Shown here: one piece after another, positions 23,054 through 35,105 of the stretch
Position numbering within the stretch: the stretch's first letter is position 1
Layout: the number at the start of each line of letters is the position of its first letter
DNA from: Cinnamomum chago
Lineage: Eukaryota > Streptophyta > Magnoliopsida > Laurales > Lauraceae
DNA length: 64,000 nt
Direction: 5' to 3'
NCBI GenBank assembly: GCA_038049695.1
Contig: CP142453.1
Coordinates: forward strand, 125,091,001 to 125,155,000
Program-made: the position numbers and the translations under genes
Notes under the pieces: generated by a model
The model's database searches: none
What the model saw: the letters and a program-made list of their open reading frames with translations, nothing else
Told to the model about the DNA's origin: nothing

Positions 23054-24153
23054 ATGAATCGTTATCCTAATATTTTGGGAGAGATCCTCAATATTGAAGA
23101 AGAAGATAATGATGACTTGGATATGCTGTATGCTGCAACCAGAAGGTCAGAAGGGTCTAGTCAGGGACGGATAAGAAGGCATTGTGGTTCCGCTCCAGGC
23201 GACAGAATAGTTAATCGTGGTAGAGTTGAAGGTCACGAAAGACTCTATCGTGACTATTTTGCTACCCCTTGTGTATATATGAAGGTTTTTTTCGAAGGAG
23301 GTTCCGAATGAGTCGTCCTCTTTTTCTCCGAATTGTAAATGAGGTTGAACAACATGATACATACTTCATCCAAACAATAGATGCCGTTGGAGTTCTCAGT
23401 TTGTCATCCCTTCAAAAGATAACAGCTGCTTATAGAATTCTTGCTTTCGGAACACCGACAGATTCTGTGGCTGAATACATCAGAATTGGAGAATGCACCG
23501 CCATACAGAGTCTGAGAAAGTTTGAGAACGTTGTTATTGCAGTGTTTGGCGACCATTACTTGAGGTCACCAAACAATATCGATATTGCTCGATTGCTATA
23601 GACGGGGGAACAACGTGGCTTTCCCGGCATGTTAGGGAGTATTGATTGCATGCATTGGAAGTGGAAAAATTGTCCTACCGCGTGGCAAGGTATGCATACT
23701 GGTCATTGTCACGAACCAACAATCATTTTGGAAGCTGTGGCTTCTCAAGATCTTTCGATATGGCATGCATTCTTTGGGCTTCCTGGTTCGCTGAATGACA
23801 TAAATGTTCTAGATAGGTCCCCTATTTTTGCATTATTAGCAAATGGTCATGCTATTCCAGTCAACAATATAATTAATGGCCATGAGTATACAATGGGATA
23901 TTATCTAGCTGATGGTATTTATCCAAACTGGTCGACATTTGTAAAAACAATTCACTGTCCACAATGTTTGAAGAAAAAACATTTTGCTAAAGCACAAGAG
24001 TCGACAAGAAAAGATGTAGAGCGGGCATTTGGGGTACTTCAAGCCCGTTTTGCAATCGTGCGTGGACCAACTCGTTTTTGGGATGAAGAAACACTTGCAA
24101 ATATTATGAAAGCGTGCATAATAATGCATAATATGTTCACTGAGGATGCATAA
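23054..24153 (+). pseudogene. PIF/Harbinger transposase, broken
   Basis: This is homologous throughout to the intact transposase at 512-1837. The DDE landmarks are still readable: MLGSIDCMHWKWKNCP, GSLNDINVLDRSPIF and KDVERAFGVLQARF. The N-terminal piece (from 23054) is out of frame with the middle piece near 23285, and an in-frame TAG interrupts the core at 23599-23601. The C-terminus stops after IIMHNMFTEDA, about 70 residues short of the relative. The lost end abuts the converging second gene, which suggests a deletion across both 3' ends. Confidence 0.9.
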
Positions 24154-25055
24154 TATGGTTCCCAATGCTATCTCCTGTTGAGCATAAATTTTGTTGTGTC
24201 GTTCAACTTTTTGTCGTTCCACTTCCATTCTTTCATTCCAGTAGTGATGATCAAGTGATGCTTCAACGTCGGTTTGCTTCTCTTTGTTTTTAAGTTGTTT
24301 CTTCGAAGCCTTTCTGCCCAATGGCCTATCGAGGTTGGGAGTGGACGAGGATTCAGTGTCATCCCCTACATATGGAGTTGAATAGTAAGATTCAACATGA
24401 GTTGATTCAGCAAGATTACCAGTTGAATGGGTTTTTGCTCTCTTATTGCTGGGGAGATTATCAGTCTATTTCCGTTCATCTTTCAATATATTCCAACAAT
24501 GCTGGTATTGAAATGGTCTTCCAATGATCTTAGCAAACATTTCTTTTGCGTCATCAACCTGAAAAACATATGAAATTAGTCAGTCAATAGTTCAAATATC
24601 AAATCATAACAGTGTCTAAATTAAAAGCTTAATCATTACATTATTTTTGCTCGGTGTGTCCACTTTGTCTCAGTCTTTCAATTTGACTATAAAAACCAAC
24701 AACTTTGCCGCATTTTGCATTTATATCAGTCCAACGACTTTTAATAGAAGATTGTGAACGCTCTTCTTGATTGCCTCCAAGAAGTTCTAAGTATTTCAAT
24801 ATTCTTTGCCAGAAAGCACCACCTTGTTGTTCATTCCCATTAATTACATCTTTACTCGTGTTAAGCCACACATACACAATTAATTTATCTTATTCTAGAG
24901 ACAAGTTCTTTGTCCTTTGTGATTTTCTCACTCTTGGAGCGACTTCATTTTGTACTGGCGCCAATACTGTGGGATTGATTTGCATAGCATCATCATATAA
25001 ATCGGTGTCGTTCATAAGTAAATTAGTGAAAGAACCGTCAAATTGCGAATCCATC
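24150..25055 (-). pseudogene. Harbinger Myb/SANT-like protein with NAM-associated C-terminus, broken
   Basis: The minus strand encodes a start after a CAG acceptor (MDSQFDGSFTNLLMND), then a SANT-like helix set (WLNTSKDVINGNEQQGGAFW and SSIKSRWTDINAKCGK). A GT-AG-like gap near 24560-24640 follows. Downstream exon text reads VDDAKEMFAKIIGRPFQYQH, and a charged tail (MEVERQKVERHNKIYAQQE) ends near 24150. This is the helper protein of plant PIF/Harbinger elements. A stop lies between the first two pieces (near 24888), and the tail is in a different frame, so the gene is not functional as read. Confidence 0.75.
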
Positions 25056-25803
25056 TGCAAAAAAAAAAAAAAAATTATAATCAATTTAAAGGATGAGCAT
25101 AAAATAATCAATTAAAAAATAAATAAAATTACCCTTAATTAAAACAAATAAATCTGCCATAAATTATAAACAATTTATAAATTATATTACAAATTATAAA
25201 TTAAAACAAGAACAGGGGTGGCAGATGTAATTATAAATTACAATTCCTCCCCCTTCCCCTAAATAAAATGCTTCCTACCCTTCCCCTTCCCCATATTTTC
25301 TGCTTCCCCTTCCTCCGCTTCCCTTGCGCCCTCAACGACAACGATTTCAGGTAGCAGTACACCAACGATTTCAGGGAGCAGTACACCAACGACAAGGGTT
25401 TATGGAAGCTAGGGTTTCAGGCAAGCCTAGGGTTCAGGCAAACAAGGGTTTTAGGCAAGCAAGGGTTCAGGGAAGCTAGGGTTCATGGAAACGATTTTCT
25501 GGGAGCAGTACACACTAATGGATTTCAGGCAAGCCTCCTTCCTTCCCCTTTCATCTCTCTGTATCTTTATAGAATTTGTGGGTTGAATATAGCCGTTGAG
25601 GGGAACAGTAGACCCAACGGCTATTTTGCAACCTCTCAATTCTCTCTCTAAAGTTGCCAAATATGCCACCCCAAAACCCTACTTGTCATTTTGCCACCTC
25701 TGATGCCACCCCCATTGAAGTTCAAAATTTTAAAGTTGGGGTGCCATTTTAGCGGTTATGAGGATGTCACCCCTGATAGAAACTCCGGTTAGAGTTGCTC
25801 TAA

Positions 25804-27678
25804 TATGATGATTAAAAGAATCAATCTACCTTGTCTTACCATAAAGAAATATCGTACTTCAACAACCAGATTTATAAGCAAGAAAAAGAAAAGTCAACTT
25901 ATATGTTTTACATGTCATTAATCTAGTAATGAGTGTAATTATAACTTAAGGGAAGTTTCCTTAATGTTAAAAGGGTGAACTAATAAGTTTGAGCGACTTA
26001 GATTTCAATGGTATATCTGACTATAGCATTTATATTATTTATTTGCCTAGAAAATTCTCTTAAATTTCACCTCAAAAAGAACCAAACTTGGTTAATTTGA
26101 CAATGAATTGGCAATTGTCAACTTAATTTGCTAGTTTCATATGTAGAGGAAATTTAATAATCTAACATAAATCTAAAAACAATGCAAAATAAAATAATTA
26201 GTTGAATAGGTTGGACTAAATTATAGTAGAAATAACGTTGTGGGACCTAATTGGATTGGTGTATTATGAATGGTGTTATTATGTTATAAGGGTTAAAATA
26301 GATTATATGGCTTAAAATGACCTTCCTTGATAATCTTAAAAATCTTGTAAAGATAATTGGCTACAACAAAGTGAGTTGGACTGATAGTACGAGAAGAAGT
26401 TTAATAAGTCTACATTTATGGATTGTCACCTAGGACTAGGAGGTGACTTGGACAGCTATTTTAAAGATCCAAATCGTCTAGGTATGGCTCTATAAAATAT
26501 TATATTTATATATATATTTAAAAGATGAGACGTAGGAGTTTGTAATTAAAGTAGTACTACCATTTAAATAAGAGGAGAACTTGAAATCTAGCCATCAAGA
26601 AATCATTAGGTCTCCTATTGATTTTGCTAGTTGTCTAATCCAAGGCAAAAAATATTGATGGTAATTCATTTCTACCATCTATTTGGTTATCATAGACCAA
26701 AAGACCTGGCCACACCCAGCAAATATAATCTTCAGTAGATAGTTAAATTGTAAAGCCCACTTATATTTAATTAGCCTGTAGGCTCTATAAAAATATTAAA
26801 CTAAAGGTCTTCTACAAGATATGTGATTGTTTATAATTAAAAAGCACTCCCCTTCCCTCCTCCACTTAATATTAACATTACATTGACACAGTCCAAGTTT
26901 GAGTCCACATATTACGGCATGTGAAGATCAATGTACAATAAATTAAGGTCGCGTAACAACACGTGAGATAACTCAAACAATGGCTCATCTTTTTATTATG
27001 AACACATGTGATGATGCAAATCTAATATCAGTCTAAAGCATTATAACCATTTTTGCCACATATCTAACCTGAGGCCTGGCTGTTGGAGGACTAAGAAGGC
27101 TTCCCATGGACAGGCACAACCAAGTGTTTAGGTTGTGCATTAATCCGTCGTTGATATTAATTTGAAAAAAAAATAAAATAGTGATGTGAAGAAGTTTAAT
27201 TTATTAGGGGATCTGTCGTAGAATAGATTTGAATAAAACAATAATTCTTTTACAGCGGGCTCTAATATAGTGGCTTTGATGGTGGTGGTGATTTATTTAT
27301 TGATATATTATTTGTATGATTTTTGAACCTAATACTCATATAGCTGGTATTAAGGTATGAACCCCACTAGACTAGAGTGGAGGTCCAAAGAGAGGGTTTA
27401 GGCTTTAGACCCGAATTTTTTTAGTGGAGTACTTCCCATGGTAAGGAAATCAGAAGGTTAAAGGCCCATCGACATTGATTAATAAAAAAAAGTTTTGCGG
27501 GCGGCTTTAAGGTATTAATCAATTAATCAACTAATCAACGTGGCTTTTAATAGTAGGAGCACTGGATGTCATATCAAAAAGCAGAACGTACAGGGGCAGT
27601 TAATGGTCCCTTCGAGGTAGAGTCCACATCCTTTGAGTCTTACACCCACGGAAACGATTGAAGGAGTGAAAACTGTTA
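25804..27678. other. Intergenic sequence, mostly copy-A flank, no gene
   Basis: AT-rich sequence up to about 27080 matches 58840-60066 and 63108-63316 in copy B. No conserved reading frame was seen. The remainder (27081-27678) is unique-looking and featureless. Confidence 0.6.
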
Positions 27679-28756
27679 GGTCACGTTTGGCAATGGTCTT
27701 AGGGTAGGATTTCTCGATCAAAATTCGCGCTGGCGCGGATTTTCTTGTTTGGCTTAGTTAGGATTTTACTATGATGGACTTAAGATTTCCGCTCTTTTGA
27801 TTATTTCAAGAGTCACACCTCCCCCCCTCGGATCCGTGGAATCATCCCTATTAAGGATTTGCGGAGCTACAGTGTTCCTGGACGGTAATATAGGGTAGAC
27901 AGGTTTTTGCATTTTTTTTTTGTTTTTATGGGCCCCAAAATCAAGATCTGAACCGTTAATTGTGTTAAGAAGGTCCATAACGGCTATGTACCAAAATTTT
28001 AGCCGTTGATTCATCATAGATCGTGAGATATTTACAAAATCGTCCAAACCGTTAAAATGCCATATTCTGTGATGCAGTGGGCAAAAAACGGGATTAAATA
28101 CAGTCCCTTGTTTTCAATTTTATGGTTCCTGTGGGCCCCAAAATCAAGATCTGAACCGTTAATTATGTTAAGAAGGTCCATAACGGCTATGTCCCAAAAT
28201 TTCAGCCGTTGATTCATCTTAGATCTTGAGATATTTTCAAAACCGTGAGGGGCAGTGACAGTAAAGGTAAGTAGTAATGTGGCCCTAATAAGTTTTTGCT
28301 TTGGGAATGTACCTTTTAGATTCCCTAATCAAGATCCAAACCGTTAGTCATCTTTAAAAACTTCAAAACGGTCACTTCACCAAATATCAGCCGTTAATTC
28401 ATCTTAAATCTCCAGATATATGCCAAAATGTCTTACTGTGCAAACTATTATTGAAAACAGTCCGTTTTTTCTCATTTTTGGGTTTATGTGGGGTCCACGA
28501 TCAAGATCAAAACCGGTCATTAGTTCTGGACGATCAAACACGGTAAGGTGACCAAATTACAACCGTTGATCCTTACTTTATCTTGAGATATTTGTATAAA
28601 CATCAATTGGATCATACATTCTACAACTTATAAGAATCCTCCCTTCATCCAAACATGGAACTTTCATTGGGAATTCTACTTGAGAATTGTGACTTTCTTT
28701 GGAGATGGAGAGAATCCTCTAAATATAGGATTCTTCACCGTTTACCAAACGTGCCC
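27679..28756. mobile_element. Harbinger-type MITE with four internal repeats
   Basis: Terminal repeats GGTCACGTTTGGCAA and, inverted, GGGCACGTTTGGTAA sit between TTA target repeats (27676-27678 and 28757-28759). The inside is four related blocks of about 180-200 bases starting near 27930, 28130, 28310 and 28480. Each has 'ATCAAGATCTGAACCGTTA' and 'AGCCGTTGATTCATC'-type phrases. It has no coding capacity. Confidence 0.8.
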
Positions 28757-28859
28757 TTACTCTACAGTCTACAGGGGATTGAAAAATCTGGCCGGTAGAA
28801 AATGATACAGGGCAGAAAAATCTTACACCCACGCTGCAGACACTTCAGCTAATTCTGGA

Positions 28860-29168
28860 CCAGTTCGGTAACTCTATTAATATAACATGTGAAGTAAAGT
28901 TAATTTTGAAGTAAGAATAAAATATAAGTGAATTATAATAGAATAATATTTTATTTTTAGTTATTTGTTATGAATTTTTTTTAACTTTTTCTATAGAAAA
29001 GTGAAGTTTTTTTTTATTTTTTAGTGGATAATAGTAGTTATTTTTTTACTTATTTTATGAAAAAAAATAGAGATAATTTTGAATAAAGTGCATTTGATAT
29101 AACATCTTGTCTGAAAAATGAAAACTTTACTTAACTATAATTCTATTAGTAAAGTACCAAACGGGACA
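28860..29168. mobile_element. MITE with CCGTTTGGTA-type ends
   Basis: The left end CCAGTTCGGTAACTCTATTA pairs imperfectly with the inverted right end CCCGTTTGGTACTTTACTAA. The inside is AT-rich with an AAGTAAAGTT..AACTTTACTT symmetry. A related sequence lies at about 48660-48968. No clear target repeat was seen. Confidence 0.55.
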
Positions 29169-29750
29169 GGAAGCTGCCACCTCAACTTCCAAATTTTGTA
29201 ATGACACTGGGCCTATGAGCCAATCTTTTGTACCAGTTATGTTGCATTATCTCTTTTTAGCAGAAAAAAAAAAGAAAGAAAAAAAAATCAGGCCGGCAGA
29301 AAATGAACGCCCTCCTCTCCTCTGTAAACATCTTAGAATTTTACTCTAGCACAAGTGGATCTCACCACATTTTTGACCTCTTAGTAATTAACTGAACGGT
29401 CAATCTCATCTACTAGAAAGGCAATCACTTTGGGTAGCTTTGATTTTCAATGTGAAGTTTCACTCTTTTAATTTAGGATCTCTCTTAGTTAATTTTATGA
29501 AATGCATTTTACCATAGAAACAGAATACATGTCAGCCCCCCTATTCCTCGTCTTTTGGTACAGCAACAATTTTCCTACGCCAGAGAAGATCCGATTTTTC
29601 GACCTTTCTTATTTTAGGTCAGACAGTAGTGTTGCAGAAGCAATTTATCTTCATACAAACATTAGATCAAAATAACAGACAAGACAATATGACCTGGAAA
29701 GTCCCAACAGGCCCCAGTTAACTGGACGCTACATGGTGACGCTCAAAGCC

Positions 29751-29948
29751 TTTTTTTTTTTTTTTTTTTGCTATCGGAGGGTTCTCAACCCTTTGAGTTA
29801 GACTAATCCCTCTGGGTCCAGAGGAAAACCGGATAAACTCCCTTGTAGCCCCAGTGTGGTAGTGCAGTTTCGAACCTACAACCTCCGGGTGCAAACCGTA
29901 ATCCTAAGCTAATTGAGCTACCCCTTGGGGTTGACGCAAAATTTAATG
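29751..29948 (-). mobile_element. tRNA-derived SINE (SINE-3)
   Basis: This is the same family as SINE-1 and SINE-2, reversed: poly-T first, then the tail, the B box (inverse of GGTTCGAAACTGC), and an A box next to CCCCAAGGGGTAGCTCAATT. It is flanked by GACGCTCAAAGCC at 29738-29750 and 29949-29961. It is the only copy of the three in the spacer between the duplicated blocks. Confidence 0.88.
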
Positions 29949-30321
29949 GACGCTCAAAGCCTACCGGGTGGAGGACAATGCTATCAATTTAATGGACGCT
30001 ACCAGCCTGGACTCAAACGTGAGCTAGTCAATCGTGGTGATGTCACTTAGTGGAATTTAATTTGGAGAACTCTTTAAGCCACTAAATCTATTATTGTAAT
30101 TTGGAGGGTTCCAGTAGTCACTGGTTTATCGTGGTGTTTTAGTGGAATTTAAAACAAGTGTTGTAAAATGTGTAGGATTCAAATTAACAATAATAAAAAT
30201 AAGAGATTAGGCAATCCAAAATCCACTAAGTATGTAATTAATCCAACCTATGCATGTTCTAATTCAACTCCCAATCTACAATCCAATTAGCAATCTCTTG
30301 TCTAATTGGATTTGATGATAT

Positions 30322-33300
30322 TGTAATGCCCCAATTCCGAATACCGAGTTTACGGTTAAGGTACCCGAATTTGGCGCGCTACTTCCCGAAAAATCCGAAA
30401 ACTTCCAAGATCATAGTCTGTAGTGAGGTCCAAATTTAAAACTTTTGAAATAATATAATGATCAACGATTAATTACGGAAGCATAAGAAAAATAACAGAA
30501 GCAATGTTAATAATAGCATAAGCATAAGGTACCAAATCTGTCATATATTAAATGTAGCTGGGCATCTGTCTACTAATCTCAAAGTAAGAATATAGTCTGT
30601 ACATATCAGATGAATAAAACCCCCTGCTCACAACAAAAGTCGCTCAAAACCCAAAAAGGAAAGCGCACTCAATCCCCAAGAACATGCATTCTAGTCTCCA
30701 GCTCAACCTCCTGGTCGACCGGTCCCCATCCGTAGTCTTCTGCTATAGGTGCCTCGACGAGCGCGTCGTCCTCGGAATCGAAGTTAATACCTAAGCACCA
30801 AATGATAGGTCAGATCCAAGGATCTGCCAAAGTACCATATACAAGTAAATAGGATGTATTTATCAAAGAGAATAGAGACGATTACAATATCATAAGATTA
30901 ACAACGGTATAGATGCTAAGCAATTGAGCAAGAAGTATCAAACAGAATCAGTATAAAAGTAAATCATCTAATCTAACTATACATTAATGTGGCACATTCG
31001 CACGAGCTGGACATCGCAGGATATTATGTCGCGGCCCTCCCATACTGTAAACCAGTAGCAACAGGAAAATAAAGTAACAATGCAAGGGATGACGAGCCCC
31101 GCCAATAATAATAACAATATAAACAATCTCACACTCAATAGCTCATTATGATAGCTCCAATCCTTAACCAATAAAGAGCTCCCACCAAGGATAATTGGTC
31201 CAATGGTTAAGCTTATAACAACCGAGTGAATGCTAGTGCCGACTCAAGGAAACAAGTACATGTCTGTGTCTGTCTATGCTTGCCTTGCACGAGCAAGGTC
31301 CTATCAAGTATATAAGAGGTCCAAGGTACATGTTGACTCCATACATACAGTCCAAGTCCAAGTCCATCATCAATTCCATTGCCAAGATCCACAAATACCA
31401 TGGTCTTTGTCCACAACGGTCCAAGTATAACATTCGTGTTCAGTCTAATAGTATTCAGTCCATTCTCATTCATAAATGAGTCATAATTCCTCAAAAACAG
31501 TCCTCTTCGTCCAAAGGTACACATCCATCTATTCTTAGGCCATATGATGGCTTGCCTAGCCACAGACAAGGGTCAATGATCACCAATCCACAACACCGGG
31601 TCACCACTAGGTAATCTTAGGTTTAGGTCATCTAATTTCCATTTAATTAACAAGTATTAATAATAGAAGGGATGCAAGAGTGACAACAATGAATAAAGTC
31701 TAGTAAATCTCTAAAACCAAGCCAATCAATGAGAAATAACAAGGTCCAACCTAAGCAATGGCCCCCTTTTCAGGTCCGGGTCCATGTCAATCAATTCGAT
31801 TCCTAAATAGAGTTTCAGATGTCCGGGATGTGTATTTTGGTGCTCTTAAAGTTACGGGCGTTTTCGACGATGTTTAAAGATCGAATTGAAATCCAATCAA
31901 TATACACTAGACCCTACTTTAATGGCCCCCGTGAGTCATGGTCGAGCCACACCATTTACTCATGCTTGGTACATCAATAGAAGTCCATTTGGACAATCAA
32001 TGAGCCCCACAATCATCAAAGCATCAAAAACTACAAAATTGGAAACTTATAGTCCGTAGTGTATCCGGTCGACATCATTCAAGGGGATGTCGACCGGGTA
32101 CATTGGAAAAGTCAGGATTCTAACTCCCAAGTCGACATCCATTGCAGTGTGTTTAGTCGACATCATGGCCTAGATGTCGACCGCACAAACATGAATTTCT
32201 GGACATTCACCTAGCAGGCAGTGTGCTGGACTCTGAGATTCTACCATGTTCCCGTCAACATCATGGCCTGGATGTCGACCAGGTACACTGGAATTTTGAG
32301 TTTGAGTGAATTTCTAGTCCCCAGTTTAACTCCTGAGAATCCTTTGTGTTCGGTCGACACCCTTCAAGGGTGATCGACGGAGTACACTGAAACTCTGGCA
32401 CTGTGGGAGAATTCTGCTCCTAGTTATTCTCCGAAGTTCCTTGTGTATCCGGTCGACATCACCCCAGGGTGTCGACCGAGTACACTGGAATTCTAGAATT
32501 CTGCCACTTCTCCCATTTCATCCAATTTTTATAAAAACACACATCCAATCTCATCCATCCATTATGAAAACATACACAAACATAAAAAGTACTTAAATCA
32601 TCACCAATCCATCATCAATTGGGCCATTGATCTTTCAAATGAAAGATCTCATCCATCAATGGCCAAAAACCATAAAAACAAACTTAAGAGGCAGATCTAT
32701 GCAATCAAACATTCATTTGAATTGAAATTATAAAATCAACTAAAAGAAAACATGCATTTTATACCAAATAGGTATATTATACTTGCCTCTAATCCAATAG
32801 CAATGAAATTGACTAGGAATAAGAGAATCCAAGCTCCAAAATAAAATTCCAAGCTTCTAAGGTCTTCTTAGTAAAAACTCAGATCTAAAGAGATCTCTAA
32901 CACCTAATCCCAGATCCACAAGAAAATTGCAATAAGGAAATGAAATCCAGAGAGAGAAAGAGGGAATTCTAGGGAAATTGAACTAGAGAGAGAAGTACCT
33001 TGAATTGTAGAGAAAGAAGAGATCTAAGAGATGAGAGAGATCCTTGAGCAAGATAATATCAACAACTTGTAGAGATCTTCTTCTAGCTATGAATCTTAGA
33101 TCTAGGGTTTCTAGAGAGAGAATGGGAGGGAATTCGTGGAGGGAAAACGAGTGAAGAAGAGAGAAAGAGAGGGAAATGAGAGAATAAGATTCGTTTGGGA
33201 TGGGTGAGTTGCATATATAGGTTATGTTGGAAAGGAAAGTACTAAGATACCCTCCTTTGGTTAGTGATAGACTAAGATAAGTCCATGGGCTTTTAGGTCT

Positions 33301-33790
33301 TTTTAGGTGGAATTTGAATATTCTCAAGTGAAAACCCCTTTTATTACTTCTAATTACTAACAAGGGCCTCTAATTATCTAACAAACTCTAACAATTATAA
33401 AAGGACACCCTATAGAACCTATAAATTAAAAAAATGGACTAAATCTTAGAAAATAGGTTATGAGCTTAGGAAAATACAGATCTACCCTTACTAAACCCTA
33501 CTAATTAGCATAATTAGATAACACATATTATAATTAACACTATTCAAATCAAAATGAGGTTCCACAAGGGGTGGGGCCTCACATCACTCCCTCCTTTTGA
33601 GACATTTGGTCCCCAAATGTAAAAACAAAGTAAGAACATACATGATGCAGTAGATGTGGGTACTTCTTCAACACCTGCTCACGTAACTCTCACGTCGCCT
33701 CTGCTGGGGCGTGATGCTTTTACCGGACCTTCACTCACTGAATGGTTTGGGTCCATACCACCTGCTCCTTGGTTAGAGATGATCTATCGT
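30322..33790 (-). mobile_element. Fossil Ty3/Gypsy LTR (L1) with adjoining internal remnant
   Basis: A long LTR of 3262 bp (30322-33583) reads, on the minus strand, from TGTGAGGCCCC to GGGGCATTACA. About 200 bases of internal sequence follow at 33584-33790; they look like the very end of a Gypsy polyprotein frame and its tail. The rest of the element is missing, so it is broken. The left flank GATAT has no partner on the right, consistent with loss of one side. It belongs with the LTR starting at 63317. A Tekay/Del-like chromovirus is the likely clade, from LTR style only. Short frames within the LTR are not genes. Confidence 0.7.
32064..32490. repeat. Palindromic-word cluster (GGTCGAC) in LTR L1
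   Basis: Five hairpin units spaced about 90-100 bases apart carry GGTCGACATC, about 9 bases of loop, then GATGTCGACC, often followed by GGGTACACTGGAA. The first is at 32064-32097. Individual units vary but keep the pairing of the arms. Confidence 0.88.
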
Positions 33791-34734
33791 GTTACTGTTT
33801 GAAATTTAAACGATTTGCAACTGAAGTATTGGATACCTGCGAATAATACACAAGTAATAATAACAGTAAAATAAATGTGATTTCAATCTTCTTACCAGCT
33901 AAATTAGAAAAACAAAGGAAAAATGATTAATGGATTTTTTGCTACTGAATATAGATGCTTCTCTGACTTTTTGACATTTCATTTTAAAACTTCATGATAA
34001 AAAAGAGTCTTGCATCTCCAAAATGGTGCTTCTAGTTGGATTTCCAATCACATTGCACAAAACCACATTGATATGCCCATATTCCATTAACAACAAAATG
34101 TGTTTCAATTATATTGTGTACTAACTCAACAAATTCTTATGTTCATGAATCTGCATATCTCAAGGTTATTGTCATACAAAACAAATTGAACCTAAGAAGG
34201 AAAAAGTTACAAAAAAAAAAAAAAAAAAAAACTCTCATTGGAATTCTATCTTTCTCTTTCAAATACAAAAGTATAGAGAAAAGATGATGTTCTTGCGGGA
34301 TCATATTTGGTGTGGAAGAGCCTAAAAAAGAATCTATGAATTGACTCCAACCATGATCAGAAGTGCATCCAAAAACACCCTAAACCAAATTAAAAGAGAA
34401 GTTTTATGAGAAAAAAATTTGTAGTTCCATCTTTCTCTTATAAATTATATATATATTATACATTGCTGACAATAAGAGATCAAATCTCTTTTTTTGTAGA
34501 AGAAAAAAAAAAAAAAAACCCAACTCCAGCACTGCATTGAAAATGCTCTTGCACGATCTTCCTCACTTTCGGAATCCCTTTACCATATTTTTCCACTTGA
34601 AAAAATTAGTTTCGGCCTTAGAAAACTGAGAAGTTTGAAATGATAAGAAAAAAGATAGAAATAGACGTTGAATTCTACAAAATATATCTTTCCCTAAATG
34701 TAGGTATTCTATTTTATCTTTAATATATAAGAGG
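33791..34734. other. Gene-free AT-rich stretch
   Basis: Poly-A tracts near 34213 and 34505 stand out. One short stretch (33800-33840, minus) has an acceptor-like TTCGCAG before a short open frame, but no protein was recognised. Confidence 0.4.
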
Positions 34735-35100
34735 AAATCATGTGACTATAAATGTAGAGATTTATTTACCTTTAATGTGAAGAAATTGTGTGACTATAAA
34801 TGCGGTTACCTTTAATGACTGGAAATCGTGTGACTATAAATACGATTGGATTCTACAAAATATATCTTTCCCTAAATGTAGGTATTTTATATTACCTTTA
34901 ATAAGAGGAAATCGTGTGACTATAAATGTAGAGATTTATTTACCTTTAATGAGAAGAAATCGTGTGAGTATAAATGTGGTTACCTTTAATGAGAGGAAAT
35001 CGTGTGACTATAAATGTAGAGATTTATTTACCTTTAATGAGAAGAAATCGTGTGACTATAAATGTGGTTACCTTTAATGAGAGGAAATCGTGTGAATATA
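34735..35100 (+). repeat. Tandem repeat with 'CGTGTGACTATAAATG' units
   Basis: Six to seven units contain GAAATCGTGTGACTATAAAT. They alternate between a long form that adds GTAGAGATTTATTTACCTTT and a short form that adds GTGGTTACCTTT. The array is cut by the solo LTR S3 at 35101. The open frame that runs through it is a by-product of the repeat. Confidence 0.85.
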
Positions 35101-35105
35101 AACGT

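Larger units (their letters stand above)
22585..25800 (+). mobile_element. PIF/Harbinger transposon H2, whole ends, broken genes
   Basis: The element is 3216 bp with TAA target repeats on both sides (22582-22584 and 25801-25803). The ends are GAGGAACTTTCC and, inverted, GAGCAACTCTAACC, so the termini have diverged. Copy B holds the exact empty site (near 58832-58836), which shows that insertion came after the duplication. It carries a transposase pseudogene (plus) and a Myb/SANT-like pseudogene (minus) that converge and almost touch at 24150. Both are broken, so it is probably no longer autonomous. Confidence 0.93.
6150..27080. repeat. Segmental duplication, copy A
   Basis: This block matches 38412-63316 in the same orientation and order across the intergenic sequence, all five MSL exons, introns and both flanks. 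The match starts near 'CCTCTTGAATTT..' (6150 / 38412) and fades near 'TTTGCCACATATCTAAC' (27050 / 63285). Copy A is about 20.9 kb and copy B about 24.9 kb. The difference is explained by insertions private to each copy, most with target duplications. Both copies lie head-to-tail about 11 kb apart. Confidence 0.9.

Noticed and set aside
29801-29935. Possible tRNA gene (B-box-like GGTTCGAAAC)
   Set aside because: It lacks a cloverleaf and carries a poly-A tail and target repeats, so it is a SINE.
31213-31569. 118-residue minus-strand frame
   Set aside because: It lies inside a long LTR and has no recognisable domain.
34790-35077. 95-residue frame of repeated peptide text
   Set aside because: Produced by the short tandem repeat whose units keep frame by chance. 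There is no gene context.
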